Below, piece by piece: positions 36,044 to 44,561 of a DNA stretch of 64,000 nt. The stretch spans positions 1 through 64,000 of the forward strand of contig JADLFM010000223.1 of assembly GCA_020845495.1 (NCBI GenBank), given 5' to 3'. The notes beneath the pieces are model-generated. The model searched no databases. It was not told where the DNA came from and was given only the letters and a program-made list of their open reading frames with translations. The DNA is from Chloroflexota bacterium. GTDB taxonomy: Bacteria > Chloroflexota > UBA6077 > JACCZL01. Within the stretch, counting starts at the first letter, position 1; each line of letters starts with the position of its first letter. A program made the translations under genes and the position numbers.

Positions 36044-37195
36044 CGCCAGATCGAGGTACAGGCGCTCCACGTCGTCCACAAGCCGGCCGGCCGAGTGTCG
36101 AGGATAGACCGATGCCCGTCCGGCTGCGCCGAAGGCGGCCGCCTCGTCTGGGTTGCGTAACAGACGCAGGATGCCATCAGCGAGGGCACGCGGATCGTGG
36201 GGTGGGACCAGCAGGCCAGTCCGCTCGTCGTCGACCACGCCGGTAACGCCGCCGACGTTCGTGGAGACGACTGGCCGCGCCGCTGCCAGCGCCTCGATCA
36301 GCGCCACTGGCGAGCCCTCGTTGTTTGAGGAGAGCGCCACGACGTCCAGATCGGCGTACACCGCCGCCATATCCTTTCGCCAGCCGAGAAAGTCCGTCGC
36401 GCCGTCGATCCCGAGCGTACGCGTCAGCCCCTGGAGCTCCGCGCGCCGCTCGCCATCGCCGACCACCACGAACCGCGTGTTCGGCCGCTCGTTGCGTACG
36501 AGCGCCGCCGCCTCGAAGAAGACCTCGTGAGCCTTGATCGGGACGAGCCGAGCGACGATGCCGATCAGCCGCTCACTCTCTTGAACGTGCAGGTCGGCGC
36601 GCAGTTGCCCGCGCTGTGCCTCCGCTTCCAGCATCTCCTCGATCGGCAGCCCGAGCGGGATGACGTCGATCTTGTCGGCCGGCGCCACCCCATACGAGAC
36701 GATATCCTGTCGCTGGGCCGCCCCAACCGCGACGATCCGGTCGGTGAGCCGCGCCAGAGCGGTCTCGATGGTGATGAACACGCGCGTCTTGATCGGCCCA
36801 AAGTAACTGTGGAAGGTGTGTCCGTGGAACGTGTGTACTACGATCGGGACGCCTGCCAGGCGCGCGGCAAGCCGCCCGGCGGTGCCGGCCTTGGCCATAT
36901 GGGTGTGCACGATGTGAGGCCGAGTGGTACGGATCAGCCGGTACATGGCCAGCGTCGCACGCAGATCGTTGAGCGGGCTGACTTCACGCCCGAGCTCGCG
37001 AAGGATGCGCGGACGGACCCCGTGACGTTCTGCCAGTTCTCGCATCGATCCTTCAGTCGGACCTTCGAGGCCGGTGACGAGGACGGAAGCGAAGCGGTCG
37101 TTCTGTAGGCCGCGCGTGAGCAGGATCGCGTGGATCGCGGGGCCTCCGATATTCAGGCGGGTGATCGCCCGGAGGACCCTGAGCTGTTCCGGCAT
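36020..37195 (-). CDS. Glycosyltransferase family 4
   Basis: A GT-B retaining glycosyltransferase of 391 aa, likely extending the lipid-linked sugar made by the downstream transferase. The N-terminus has RLNIGGPAIHAILLTRGL, then HTHMAKAGTAGRLAARLAG and HTFHGHTFHSYFG. The C-terminal domain carries VARLVPIKAHEVFFEAA, VVVGDGERRAEL and LSSNNEGSPVALIEALAAARPVVSTNVGG, the donor EX7E region. I chose ATG 37195, preceded by GAGG; the frame is open to 37309 but that part is Arg-rich and untypical. It is first in the operon running to the VanZ pair. Confidence 0.92.
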   Translation of the reverse strand: MPEQLRVLRAITRLNIGGPAIHAILLTRGLQNDRFASVLVTGLEGPTEGSMRELAERHGVRPRILRELGREVSPLNDLRATLAMYRLIRTTRPHIVHTHMAKAGTAGRLAARLAGVPIVVHTFHGHTFHSYFGPIKTRVFITIETALARLTDRIVAVGAAQRQDIVSYGVAPADKIDVIPLGLPIEEMLEAEAQRGQLRADLHVQESERLIGIVARLVPIKAHEVFFEAAALVRNERPNTRFVVVGDGERRAELQGLTRTLGIDGATDFLGWRKDMAAVYADLDVVALSSNNEGSPVALIEALAAARPVVSTNVGGVTGVVDDERTGLLVPPHDPRALADGILRLLRNPDEAAAFGAAGRASVYPRHSAGRLVDDVERLYLDLARAKGLAA

Positions 37196-37282
37196 AGTGC
37201 CTCGACGAGTGCAGATGCGTCGGGACGACCTCACCACGGCATCTGAGCCACGGCAAGTCCGGCAGGGCCGACGCGCCAGCAG

Positions 37283-37311
37283 AGTATATCGACGGCGTCG
37301 TCGTACCACAA
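37283..37311 (-). promoter_or_regulatory. Promoter of the polysaccharide operon
   Basis: Reading leftward: -35 TTGTGG (37311-37306), 17-bp spacer, -10 TATACT (37288-37283), start near 37276, leaving an 80-nt leader before the GT4 gene. The -35 is weak and the -10 good. Confidence 0.5.
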
Positions 37312-37366
37312 GGAGGGTTGAACCGCGTTGACGCGATTCGGCGTCTGGGCGGGTCGCACGGGTGCC

Positions 37367-37642
37367 CTACCCGCCCGTCGGCCGGTCGGCTCGCCTGAGC
37401 AGCGACTGAACCATGCCGGCGCGAATCGCCATCGTCCAGGTGAGGGTGGCCTCGATCTCGGCTTCGCTACAGCCGGCTTTCCTCGCACCCGCGAGGCGGC
37501 GCTCCGTTCAAGGCTGACAGTTGCCGGTCAGCACGACGGCCAACCCGATCAGCGCCTTGGTCTTTGGGTCCAGCGCGTCGTTGTCGCGGCTACCGGCGTA
37601 GAACTGCTCGAACTGGTCCAGGAGATCGGAACGGTCGGTCAC
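37367..37642 (-). CDS. Candidate selenoprotein, AhpD/CMD-like, with in-frame TGA at the CxxC position
   Basis: Small carboxymuconolactone-decarboxylase/AhpD-fold protein. From GTG 37642 (GGAGG 7 nt upstream) 44 codons run MTDRSDLLDQFEQFYAGSRD... to GLAVVLTGNCQP, then TGA at 37510-37508. The same frame continues TERRLAGARKAGCSEAEIEA... to TAG at 37369-37367. That second half is family-like (A-x3-AGxxxxEIE). The TGA lies exactly where the second Cys of CxxC belongs, so full reading gives a CQPU motif and 91 aa. A bSECIS-like hairpin follows directly. The usual His four residues after the second Cys is Arg. Without Sec insertion this would be a point-nonsense pseudogene. No sel genes are in the window. 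A TATACT box at 37877-37872 may be its promoter element. Confidence 0.65.
37472..37500 (-). promoter_or_regulatory. Bacterial SECIS-like hairpin
   Basis: In the mRNA, a 6-bp stem CCUCGC/GCGAGG closes a GGGU apical loop, extended by a lower GCCG/CGGC stem with a 3' AAAGC bulge. Exactly 17 nt separate the UGA from the loop, and a G occupies the first loop positions. Both features match bacterial SECIS rules (the E. coli fdhF distance is similar). Confidence 0.6.
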
Positions 37643-37908
37643 GCACAGCCCTCCATGCTTCCAGTAGGGTGTCAAAGCGGGCGAGGTGCCACAGCGAGTC
37701 TCCTGGCGTGCGGGCGCGGGGATCTGATCGCCGGCGCAGCGAACGCGTCGGCGGGCGAGTCCACTGGCGCGCGGGGGCGGGGCCTGTCCTTGCCCTGAGA
37801 TCCCAGCCGGAGCTCGCGTTGAGCGTCTGAGGCGAGCGCCGCCGGCCGCCCAGCGGTAACGGCGCCTGCCCAGTATAGCGTGCTCTGCCGCGGACGGTTG
37901 ACCTCGTT

Positions 37909-38823
37909 TCAGCGGAAGATAGGCTGGGTCCACAACTGGCGTCCGTCCGAGGCGCTCGCTCTGACGCGCGCATATGCCCCCACGGCGTCGGTCAGGGTGA
38001 AGTGGGCCGAGTCTCCCTCGATCGCGTCGAGCACATGCCCTCCTGGCCCAATCAGTTCGATGTGGGCCGGTCCGGTCGCAAGCTCCAGCCGGACCTCGCG
38101 CGGGGTGCCGCTGTAGGCCGACAGTTCCAACCCGCTTGAGCCATAGAAGCGCCCCTGGCGCAAGGCGTCGAGGCAGTCACTGAGCCGCTCGGAGTCGGCT
38201 TCGACCTGGAGCCAGCCTCGACCGGGGTTGGCCCAGTCGTCTCCCCAGCGGGTGAAGTGGTGGGCATCGTCGGAGGCCACGCCCCAGGTGCGCCGCCCGG
38301 CGGTCAGCATGGCATCCCAGATCGCCTCGGTTGATAGGTGGGTGTCGTCGCCGGGATTCGCGACGAGGTTGTGACCGTTGGCGACCTCGATCATCTCGAT
38401 GTCGCCGGCTTCCATCAGCACGTCGATGCCGAGGGCCCACAGGTAGTTCGGATGGTTGACGTGCGCGACGCCCTCCTGCGCGTGAATGCGATCGATCGCC
38501 CAGCGCACCCGCTCGGCGCGGCTCTCCGTGACAGTGTGCTCCTGGTTGCTCTTACCGGGCTGGCTGGGGCTGATCAGTTGGCGGAGGCCCAGGCCATTAA
38601 CGTGGACGGCCGCCATCGTCACTTCCTCGCCTTGCCAGACGGCCAGTTTGCCGCGCTGAAGACGGGCGAGGTGGTCCTCGGGGATCAGAATGTTGTGATC
38701 GGTCAAGAAGAGGAAGTCGTAGCCGTGCTCGGCGTACCAGTCGACGACGACTTCAGGCGGGCTGTCGCCGTCACTATAGGAGGTGTGGGTGTGGGTGTTC
38801 CCTTTGTACCAACGCTGAGGCAT
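37909..38823 (-). CDS. PHP-domain metal-dependent phosphoesterase
   Basis: A 304-aa PHP-superfamily hydrolase. Metal-ligand motifs are visible in order: NTHTHTSYSDGDSPPE (near residue 9), FLFLTDHN, GEEVT, HVNHPNY, IEVANGHN and GVASDDAHHF. The C-terminal 80 residues form a beta domain (LRQGRFYGSSGLELSAYS..., VRLELATGPAHIELIG) often appended to PHP proteins annotated with CehA/McbA-like function. ATG 38823 is used; the frame is open to 38898. The phosphoester substrate is unknown. The candidate selenoprotein lies 267 bp downstream on the same strand. Confidence 0.88.
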   Translation of the reverse strand: MPQRWYKGNTHTHTSYSDGDSPPEVVVDWYAEHGYDFLFLTDHNILIPEDHLARLQRGKLAVWQGEEVTMAAVHVNGLGLRQLISPSQPGKSNQEHTVTESRAERVRWAIDRIHAQEGVAHVNHPNYLWALGIDVLMEAGDIEMIEVANGHNLVANPGDDTHLSTEAIWDAMLTAGRRTWGVASDDAHHFTRWGDDWANPGRGWLQVEADSERLSDCLDALRQGRFYGSSGLELSAYSGTPREVRLELATGPAHIELIGPGGHVLDAIEGDSAHFTLTDAVGAYARVRASASDGRQLWTQPIFR

Positions 38824-39076
38824 CGCTCGATCCCGCGACCGAAGTCGGCGCCACGGCCGGGTAGACGCCGCGAGGTGAGCGTACCCGAAGCACGCCATGC
38901 GTGTCCGTTCGTGGCCGTTCGAGACCGCGCCCGACGCCTGAACTCCAGCCCCGGCAGGGTCGACCGGGCCGCACGCCGAGCGTACGTAGGTTTCACGTTG
39001 AACGTAGTTGAATCGGGGCGCGCAGTGGTCGGCGAGGGACGGCTCTGGCGCCGGCTCTGAGGTCGTCCGTCGTCGC

Positions 39077-39661
39077 CTACCGTGCGGTCGCGCCCTGGGA
39101 CTCCATCCCGGCCTCCGCCCCGGCCTCCGCCAGGGCTTGCCCGAGGTCTGGCGGAAACAGGTCGAGCACCCAGGCAGGTGTCAGGTGCTGGCGTCGATAG
39201 TCGCCGCCGTTCCAGCCGACGTAATCGCGCGTCCGGATGTCCATCGGCAGGTTGGCCTCGGTCGGAAAGTGGCGATTGTGCCGATCGATCAGGTCGTTGA
39301 TGCGTGCAAAATCGACACTGTCGGCACGACGTCGCCACTCCTGCGCGAAACGGTCCGGGTGGCGCTGATGCCGTCGAGCAAGAGCACGCCACTCCTGCTC
39401 TAGCTGAGCCGTGGCCGCGACGGTCAGATCGTGGATCTGCTTGAGCCGGCGGGACCAGGCGGGCGCCCCGCCGACGATCATTGCCCGCACCCGTTCGTCG
39501 GTCGGGATGAGCGAGCTTGGGACGTACGCGGACAGGCCGGGCTCGACGTCAGGCTGGCACACAGCGTCGACGATCTCGCGCTCGGCCTTAGGCGGCGTGA
39601 GCCGTCCGCCGCGCCGCCGGCCGAGCGACAACGATCCGAACAGGGAGCCCAGGTGTTCCAT
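39077..39661 (-). CDS. Hypothetical protein, helical
   Basis: A 194-aa protein I do not recognise. It begins MEHLGSLFGSLSLGRRRGG. A helical middle follows (KQIHDLTVAATAQLEQEWRALARRH), with INDLIDRHNRHFPTEANLPMD and a WNGGDYRRQHLTPAWVLDLFPPD stretch rich in aromatic and His residues. There is no signal peptide or TM segment. Codon use resembles its neighbours and the frame is clean, which supports a real gene. Upstream sequence to 39703 is less likely coding. Single gene, divergent from MarR. Confidence 0.6.
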   Translation of the reverse strand: MEHLGSLFGSLSLGRRRGGRLTPPKAEREIVDAVCQPDVEPGLSAYVPSSLIPTDERVRAMIVGGAPAWSRRLKQIHDLTVAATAQLEQEWRALARRHQRHPDRFAQEWRRRADSVDFARINDLIDRHNRHFPTEANLPMDIRTRDYVGWNGGDYRRQHLTPAWVLDLFPPDLGQALAEAGAEAGMESQGATAR

Positions 39662-39936
39662 ACGCTCAGGATACCGGGTCGACGGACCAGTTCGCCTACT
39701 CATCGATCGCCCGGGCAGCGGGCAATTCGGGCATCAGGCAGGTCGGTCATCAGGCAGTTCGAGCAGCCAGGACTCACCGCAGAGGACTAACCGTCACTGA
39801 CGGCGACAGTGATGGGCGGTGGCGACAGCGGGCTGTGACGCTGAGCGACGGCACCGAGTGACGACCCTGGGAAACGGCAGCCAGTGATGTCGAACGACGG
39901 CGGGCCGAATCCCCGAACGCCGGGCGTCTGGAATAG

Positions 39937-39958
39937 GTATATCGCGTTGCGATACAAT
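39937..39958 (+). promoter_or_regulatory. -10 box and MarR-type operator of the marR-clc operon
   Basis: The inverted repeat TATCGC-gtt-GCGATA (39940-39954) overlaps a -10 box TACAAT (39953-39958). The start expected 7 nt further on coincides with the GTG at 39965, so the transcript may be leaderless. An operator overlapping the -10 fits autorepression by the encoded MarR protein. The -35 is poor. The remaining 270 bp up to the hypothetical gene at 39661 show only short CATCAGGCAG repeats. Confidence 0.6.
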
Positions 39959-39964
39959 CCAGTC

Positions 39965-40456
39965 GTGGCAGCAGAGCGGGAGGCGCTGACTGAGCCCGAG
40001 TATCGGGCACTCGCACAGTTTCGCTTCCAGCTTCGCCAGTTCCTCCACTTTAGCGAGCAGGCCGCTCGCGCCGCTGGCCTCGAGCCCCACCAGCATCAGT
40101 TTCTGCTGGCCTTGAAGGGCCTCGGCACGGACGGCGCGGCGTCCATCGGCGACCTGGCCCGCTGGCTCCAGGTTCGGCATCACAGCGCCGTAGAGCTGGC
40201 CGACCGTGTGGAAGGGCGAGGACTGGTCGAGCGCACACCCGATCGGGCAGATCGTCGGCGCGTGCTGGTACGGCTGACACCGGCGGGCCAGGAGGTGCTT
40301 CATCGGCTGTCGATCGAGCACCAGCGTGAGCTTCGGTCGGCGGCGCCGGCTCTGCTCGCGAGCCTTGGCCTGCTGCTCGCAGAACACGCGATCCCAGCGC
40401 CGGCCCCGGACGATCGACGGGCGCCGGCGGCAGTGTCACACGAGGAGGCACTATGA
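39965..40456 (+). CDS. MarR-family transcriptional regulator
   Basis: Winged-helix repressor of 163 aa. The dimerisation helices RALAQFRFQLRQFLHFSEQAARAAGL come first. The wHTH follows (GAASIGDLARWLQVRHHSAVELADRVEGRGLVERTPDRADRRRVLVRLT), with the conserved DxRR wing. I chose GTG 39965 because the promoter and operator sit just upstream, inside the longer frame that opens at 39884. Its stop overlaps the chloride channel start (ATGA), so it probably regulates that gene and itself. The effector is unknown. Confidence 0.87.
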   Translation: MAAEREALTEPEYRALAQFRFQLRQFLHFSEQAARAAGLEPHQHQFLLALKGLGTDGAASIGDLARWLQVRHHSAVELADRVEGRGLVERTPDRADRRRVLVRLTPAGQEVLHRLSIEHQRELRSAAPALLASLGLLLAEHAIPAPAPDDRRAPAAVSHEEAL

Positions 40457-42390
40457 CGAACGAGCCGATAGCCAAGGGGGCAGCGGCCCCGTTTTCCGCT
40501 GCCCCGAGCCGCGAGGTGGAGCGCGCCGGCGTCGCCGCGCCCGTAGAGCCCGTGCATGGGCTCGGAGATTTCGTGGCGAGCCCCCGCCTTATCCCGCTTG
40601 CCCTCCTCGCCACCGCTATCGGCGTCGTGAGTGCGTTCATTGCCCTGGCTCTCCTCCGGCTGATTGGCCTGTTCACCAACCTCTTCTTCTTCCAGCGTTG
40701 GGATACCACCCTGGTGTCGCCGGCAGGCAATGCCCTCGGCATCTTTGAGGTCGTGGTCCCCGTCGCCGGGTCGATCGCCATTGGCTTGATGGCGCGCTAC
40801 GGCTCGGAGAAGATTCGCGGCCACGGTATCCCCGAGGCAATCGAGGCTATTCTGATCAACGGCAGCCGGGTTCAGCCGAAGGTTGCGGTGCTCAAGCCGC
40901 TCTCGTCCGCCATTTCGATCGGCTCGGGCGGCCCGTTCGGCGCGGAAGGCCCGATCATCATGACGGGCGGCGCGGTCGGCTCGACGATCGCCCAGTTCCT
41001 GCACATGTCCGGCGCCGAGCGGAAGACGCTGCTCGTGGCCGGTGCGGCCGGCGGTATGTCGGCCACGTTCGGCACGCCGGTCGCGGCAGTGCTGCTGGCC
41101 GTCGAGTTGCTGCTGTTCGAGTGGCGGCCGCGCAGCCTGATCCCGGTAGCCCTGGCCAGCGCCGCGGCGGCAGCGGTCAAACCGGCCCTGCTCGGACCGG
41201 GGCCGCTGTTCCCCACTCCGTTCCACAATCCCGACCTGGGGATGGAAGCGCTCCTGGCCTGCGTGCTGGTGGGCATCCTGGCGGGCGGTCTGTCGACGCT
41301 GCTGACCCAGGCGGTCTACGCGGCCGAGGACGCCTTCGGCCGCTTGCCGATCCATTGGATGTGGTGGCCGGCCATCGGCGGCCTGGTCGTCGGGATCGGC
41401 GGCCTCGCCTTCCCCGAAGCGCTGGGCGTCGGCTATGACGTGCTGGGCTCGATGCTGCAAGGGGATGTGTCGAGCCAGACGATCCTGGGCATCCTGCTCG
41501 TCAAGTCCACCATCTGGGCCGTCGCACTCGGCTCGGGGACGTCGGGCGGGGTGCTCGCGCCGCTGCTGATGATGGGCGGGGCGCTCGGCGGCCTTGAAGC
41601 GCTGGTGCTCCCGGCTGAGGGGGTCGGCTTCTGGCCGCTCATCAGCATGGGCGCGATCCTGGGCGGCACCATGCGCTCCCCGTTCACGGGCATCGTCTTC
41701 GCGCTCGAGCTGACCCACGATGTCAACAGCCTGCTGCCGTTGCTGATCGCGGTCCCGACCGCGTATCTGTGCACCGTCTTGACCATGAAGCGGTCGATAC
41801 TGACCGAGAAGATCAGCCGGCGTGGCCTGCACCTGAGCCGCGAGTACGCCGTGGACCCACTCGAAACAACGTTCGTGCGCGACGTAATGAACACGAATCT
41901 CGTGGTGCTGCCGGCGAGTGTCACGGTTGCCAGCCTGTCACCCTCGCTCGGGGACCGCCCGCACGCCCGTCGCCAGGGGTTGTACCCGGTGCTCGAAGCC
42001 GACGATTCGCTGGCTGGCGTCGTGACCGCCCAGCAACTCGATCGGGCGGTACGGGCGGCCGGCGGTGCCGGCGGTGCCGGTGGCAGCGGGGGTAGCGGTG
42101 CGGGCATCGGCATGACGGTGGCCGAGATCGTGCGGCCTGATCCGGTGGTCGCGCACCCGGACGAGACGCTGCGGGCGATCGTGTACCGGATGGCTGAGAC
42201 GGAGTTGACGCGCTTCCCGGTCGTCGAGCGCAACGATCCGAACCAACTGGTCGGCATGATCTCGATCCAAGATCTGCTGCACGCGCGTGCCAGGAGTCTT
42301 CAGGAGGAGACTCAACGTGAGCGGGTGCTGCGGTTGCGGCGGCTCTGGCCGCGCCGTGAGGAGGCGCCCTTGAGCGCGGGCATGGCCTGA
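40453..42390 (+). CDS. CLC-type chloride channel/antiporter with CBS pair
   Basis: CLC transporter moving chloride, fluoride or another anion. TM core about 40-460: GHGIPEAIEAI, the selectivity/gating motif GSGGPFGAEGP with gating Glu165, GMSATFGTPVAAVLLAVELLL, GSGTSGGVLAP and GAILGGTMRSPFTGIVFALELT. The C-terminal two CBS domains (about 475-625: VRDVMNTNLVVLPA, VAEIVRPDPVVAHPDE) are separated by a Gly/Ala/Ser tract of about 15 residues. Length 645 aa. It is translationally coupled to MarR. Confidence 0.93.
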   Translation: MTNEPIAKGAAAPFSAAPSREVERAGVAAPVEPVHGLGDFVASPRLIPLALLATAIGVVSAFIALALLRLIGLFTNLFFFQRWDTTLVSPAGNALGIFEVVVPVAGSIAIGLMARYGSEKIRGHGIPEAIEAILINGSRVQPKVAVLKPLSSAISIGSGGPFGAEGPIIMTGGAVGSTIAQFLHMSGAERKTLLVAGAAGGMSATFGTPVAAVLLAVELLLFEWRPRSLIPVALASAAAAAVKPALLGPGPLFPTPFHNPDLGMEALLACVLVGILAGGLSTLLTQAVYAAEDAFGRLPIHWMWWPAIGGLVVGIGGLAFPEALGVGYDVLGSMLQGDVSSQTILGILLVKSTIWAVALGSGTSGGVLAPLLMMGGALGGLEALVLPAEGVGFWPLISMGAILGGTMRSPFTGIVFALELTHDVNSLLPLLIAVPTAYLCTVLTMKRSILTEKISRRGLHLSREYAVDPLETTFVRDVMNTNLVVLPASVTVASLSPSLGDRPHARRQGLYPVLEADDSLAGVVTAQQLDRAVRAAGGAGGAGGSGGSGAGIGMTVAEIVRPDPVVAHPDETLRAIVYRMAETELTRFPVVERNDPNQLVGMISIQDLLHARARSLQEETQRERVLRLRRLWPRREEAPLSAGMA

Positions 42391-42450
42391 TGCTGGTGAC
42401 GTGATGCTGGTGACGTGATGCGGGCACTGGGAACCACAGGCAGTATGGGA

Positions 42451-42494
42451 GCGGTTCGGCCGGCCTGGAGGTCTTCCAGGGCCGGCCGAACCGC
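42451..42494. terminator. Terminator between clc and the convergent aldolase gene
   Basis: Perfect 15-bp arms (42451-42465 and 42480-42494) extended by an inner TGGA/TCCA pairing. Located 60 bp after the clc stop. It probably ends the clc transcript and perhaps also the opposing one. Confidence 0.75.
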
Positions 42495-42628
42495 CGGTCA
42501 GTTCAGGGCGAGGTCAGACTGGCGCGAGCGCCGGTCCCGCCCTGACTGCACGGGTCGATGCTGGCGGAGTGGTGGGCGATCCAGGCCGAGCATGGCTCCT
42601 CGCAACGCCCCATCAGCCAGGCGCCGCC

Positions 42629-43591
42629 TTACGCGGGCATCGTCCGTTTCGAGTGCGCCCGCCCGGCCCTGGCATTCTCCTCGCTGTGCCCTGAGAAGAC
42701 CCGCACGCCCTCGTCGATCTTCTGGCGCACGGCCTCCGGGCTGGCCGCGCCTTCCAGAAAGTTGACGCCGTACTTTCGGCAGGCAGCGAAGACCTTGTTG
42801 CGCGCCTCCATCATCTCTGGTGGGTAGGGGAAGCGTGGCATCGTCTTGTAGCCGAGCGAGAAGCTCAGGTCGCCGGGGCCAAGCTCGGCAAAACCCAGGC
42901 CGGGCACGGCCAGGATCTCCTCGCAGCGGGCGATTCCCTCAGGGCTCTCCAACTTGATGCCGAGCAAGAGCTCACCGTCCGGATTGAGCGGCCAGGGATC
43001 AGCCTTCTGGAGATAATCCGCCACTGGGACGTCCCAAATTGGCATGGCGGTCGCCTCAGAGCCTCGACCCCGGGTTCCCAGTCCCACGTACGGCCGGCCA
43101 TCGGGGGCGGCCCCCGGCTCGCCTCGTGCCGCGCCTCGCATGCGGTCGAGTGGCGAGGCGAACGCTGGATCGGTGCCCTGGAGCCCCTGTGGGTAGCGGC
43201 ATGACTCGACGAAGGCGCGGGCGGCACCCGCTGTCTCTACCTGACAGAGCAGGATACCGTGGACGCCGCGCCCAAGGATCTGGCGGAACTGCCAGGCGTT
43301 GTAGCGGACGTACGCTTCGTCGATGCCGTTCACGGGTGCCTCGACGATGATGGCAGGCGTCCGATGCCCGGACCTGGTCGGACCGGCCTCGACGAGGCCG
43401 GCCATGTACTCGCCCAGGCCGGTCATGTCGAACGCACCGTGCTCCATGCCGACGTTGATGTAGTCGGCCCAGGTATGGGCGTCCTTGCGGCCCTGCTCGC
43501 GGTTCAGGACGTGCCCGCTGTGCGCCCCCATGTAGTAGACGGGCTGATCCTGGGCGAGTAGCTCGATCGCCCGATTGATGCGGGTTGCCAT
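42629..43591 (-). CDS. HpcH/HpaI-type class II aldolase/citrate lyase family protein
   Basis: TIM-barrel aldolase of the 2-keto-3-deoxy-L-rhamnonate/HpaI group, usually cleaving 4-hydroxy-2-oxo acids to pyruvate and an aldehyde. The motifs IIVEAPVNGIDEAYVRYNAWQF, GRGVHGILLCQVETAGAARAFV, LLLGIKLESPEGIARCEEI and FAELGPGDLSFSLG give the metal ligand Glu and Asp positions. At 320 aa it is about 60 residues longer than HpaI, with an insert around 165-215 that includes MPIWDVPVADYLQKADPWPL. ATG 43591 has GGGAG 7 nt upstream. It stands alone. Confidence 0.88.
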   Translation of the reverse strand: MATRINRAIELLAQDQPVYYMGAHSGHVLNREQGRKDAHTWADYINVGMEHGAFDMTGLGEYMAGLVEAGPTRSGHRTPAIIVEAPVNGIDEAYVRYNAWQFRQILGRGVHGILLCQVETAGAARAFVESCRYPQGLQGTDPAFASPLDRMRGAARGEPGAAPDGRPYVGLGTRGRGSEATAMPIWDVPVADYLQKADPWPLNPDGELLLGIKLESPEGIARCEEILAVPGLGFAELGPGDLSFSLGYKTMPRFPYPPEMMEARNKVFAACRKYGVNFLEGAASPEAVRQKIDEGVRVFSGHSEENARAGRAHSKRTMPA

Positions 43592-43777
43592 ATCGCGCTC
43601 CCACTCGACTGGTATGCCTGACTGTGGTACCCGAGCGGACGGTGCCGCTTCCAGCCCCACGCCCGCCCTCACGGGACTCCCGGGAGTAACGGGTCTTCGA
43701 GGGCAGGCTGTCCGAGCCGGCCGAGTGACAACACTCCGGGTAGCTCTGTGGCCTTACGCCGACGTCAGCACCGTCTA

Positions 43778-44104
43778 TTAGTCCGGCTCGATGGTCACGC
43801 GCAGGCCGCGGGCGGCAAGCTGCTCTTGATACAGTTCGGCGCGCTCCCTGGGGACGCGGGCCACGACTGAGGCGCCGGTCGTATGGATCTCCCAGGCGTG
43901 CTGGTGCGCCTTGGGGCGGGTCATGCCGGGGATCACCCGACAGAGCGCGATCTCTACGTCGTCGAACGTGTGGCAGTTACAGTCGAGCACGACGACCTTG
44001 TACGGCCGAAGCGCCTTCGGCGCGACGCCCCGGACCTCGTCGAGGTCTGGCCTGGTGATGGTCGGCGCTGGTCCAGGTTGCCCGGCGCAGGTCGCGTCCG
44101 TCAC
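43778..44104 (-). CDS. clpS: ClpS-like Clp protease adaptor, divergent
   Basis: Adaptor that delivers N-degron substrates to ClpAP/ClpCP. The fold is clear over residues 33-108: RPYKVVVLDCNCHTFDDVEI, RPKAHQHAWEIHTTGASVVARV and RERAELYQEQLAARGLRVTIEPD. The expected NDDxT/F pocket motif reads D41-C42-N43-C44-H45-T-F, while the IHxxG histidine (His74) is kept. The start is GTG 44104, 7 bp after the stop of the small gene upstream. Length 108 aa, normal for ClpS. No clpA/C nearby. The altered pocket makes substrate specificity uncertain. Confidence 0.82.
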   Translation of the reverse strand: MTDATCAGQPGPAPTITRPDLDEVRGVAPKALRPYKVVVLDCNCHTFDDVEIALCRVIPGMTRPKAHQHAWEIHTTGASVVARVPRERAELYQEQLAARGLRVTIEPD

Positions 44105-44111
44105 GGCTCGG

Positions 44112-44333
44112 TCATCCTCGCCTGGCCAGGTCACGCACGACGCGTACCTGACGTCCAGGTAGGGTGACGACGACCGTACGTGCCGTCTGGTCGTACTGCA
44201 CCGCCATCCCGTCGTCACTGTTGATCGTGACGGCCGCTCGAGGCGTCATCGCCGACAGATCCAGGACATCGGCGTCCGCAGAGGACGTTCTCGTGACGGG
44301 GACACCGCCGTCAGGTACGTTCAGCGCTTCCAT
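44112..44333 (-). CDS. Small hypothetical protein upstream of clpS
   Basis: A 73-aa protein of unknown function, mostly beta-strand by appearance (AAVTINSDDGMAVQYDQTARTVVVTLPGRQVRVVRDLARRG). AGGAAGG lies upstream of the ATG, and the stop is 7 bp before clpS, suggesting a two-gene operon. No TM or signal. Confidence 0.6.
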   Translation of the reverse strand: MEALNVPDGGVPVTRTSSADADVLDLSAMTPRAAVTINSDDGMAVQYDQTARTVVVTLPGRQVRVVRDLARRG

Positions 44334-44561
44334 CGCACCTTCCTGGATTGTGAGAGACGCCGCGTCTCGTTCGTGGGCGGGACGAACCCGTGCGTGCCAT
44401 CGAGCTCACGATAGGCTACCACGACGAACGCGCGGCCACACGCGGCAGTGGGTCAGTGGCGGATCACACGCGGCGCTGTGACGTCGTCCAGGTCCAGCGT
44501 CACGATCGCTAGTGTTGCGCCGAGGCGCGTGGCGCGGATCGGGAAGGGCGGGGGCGCGCCA

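Noticed and set aside
37511..37933. Protein of 141 codons ending at the TGA of the AhpD-like ORF
   Set aside because: The part upstream of GTG 37642 is non-homologous Arg/Pro-rich sequence; the GTG has a strong ribosome site and the frame continues past the TGA.
40300..41832. 510-codon leftward ORF opposite marR and clc
   Set aside because: Shadow of the CLC gene on the opposite strand; Gln/Arg/Asp-rich without any family motif.
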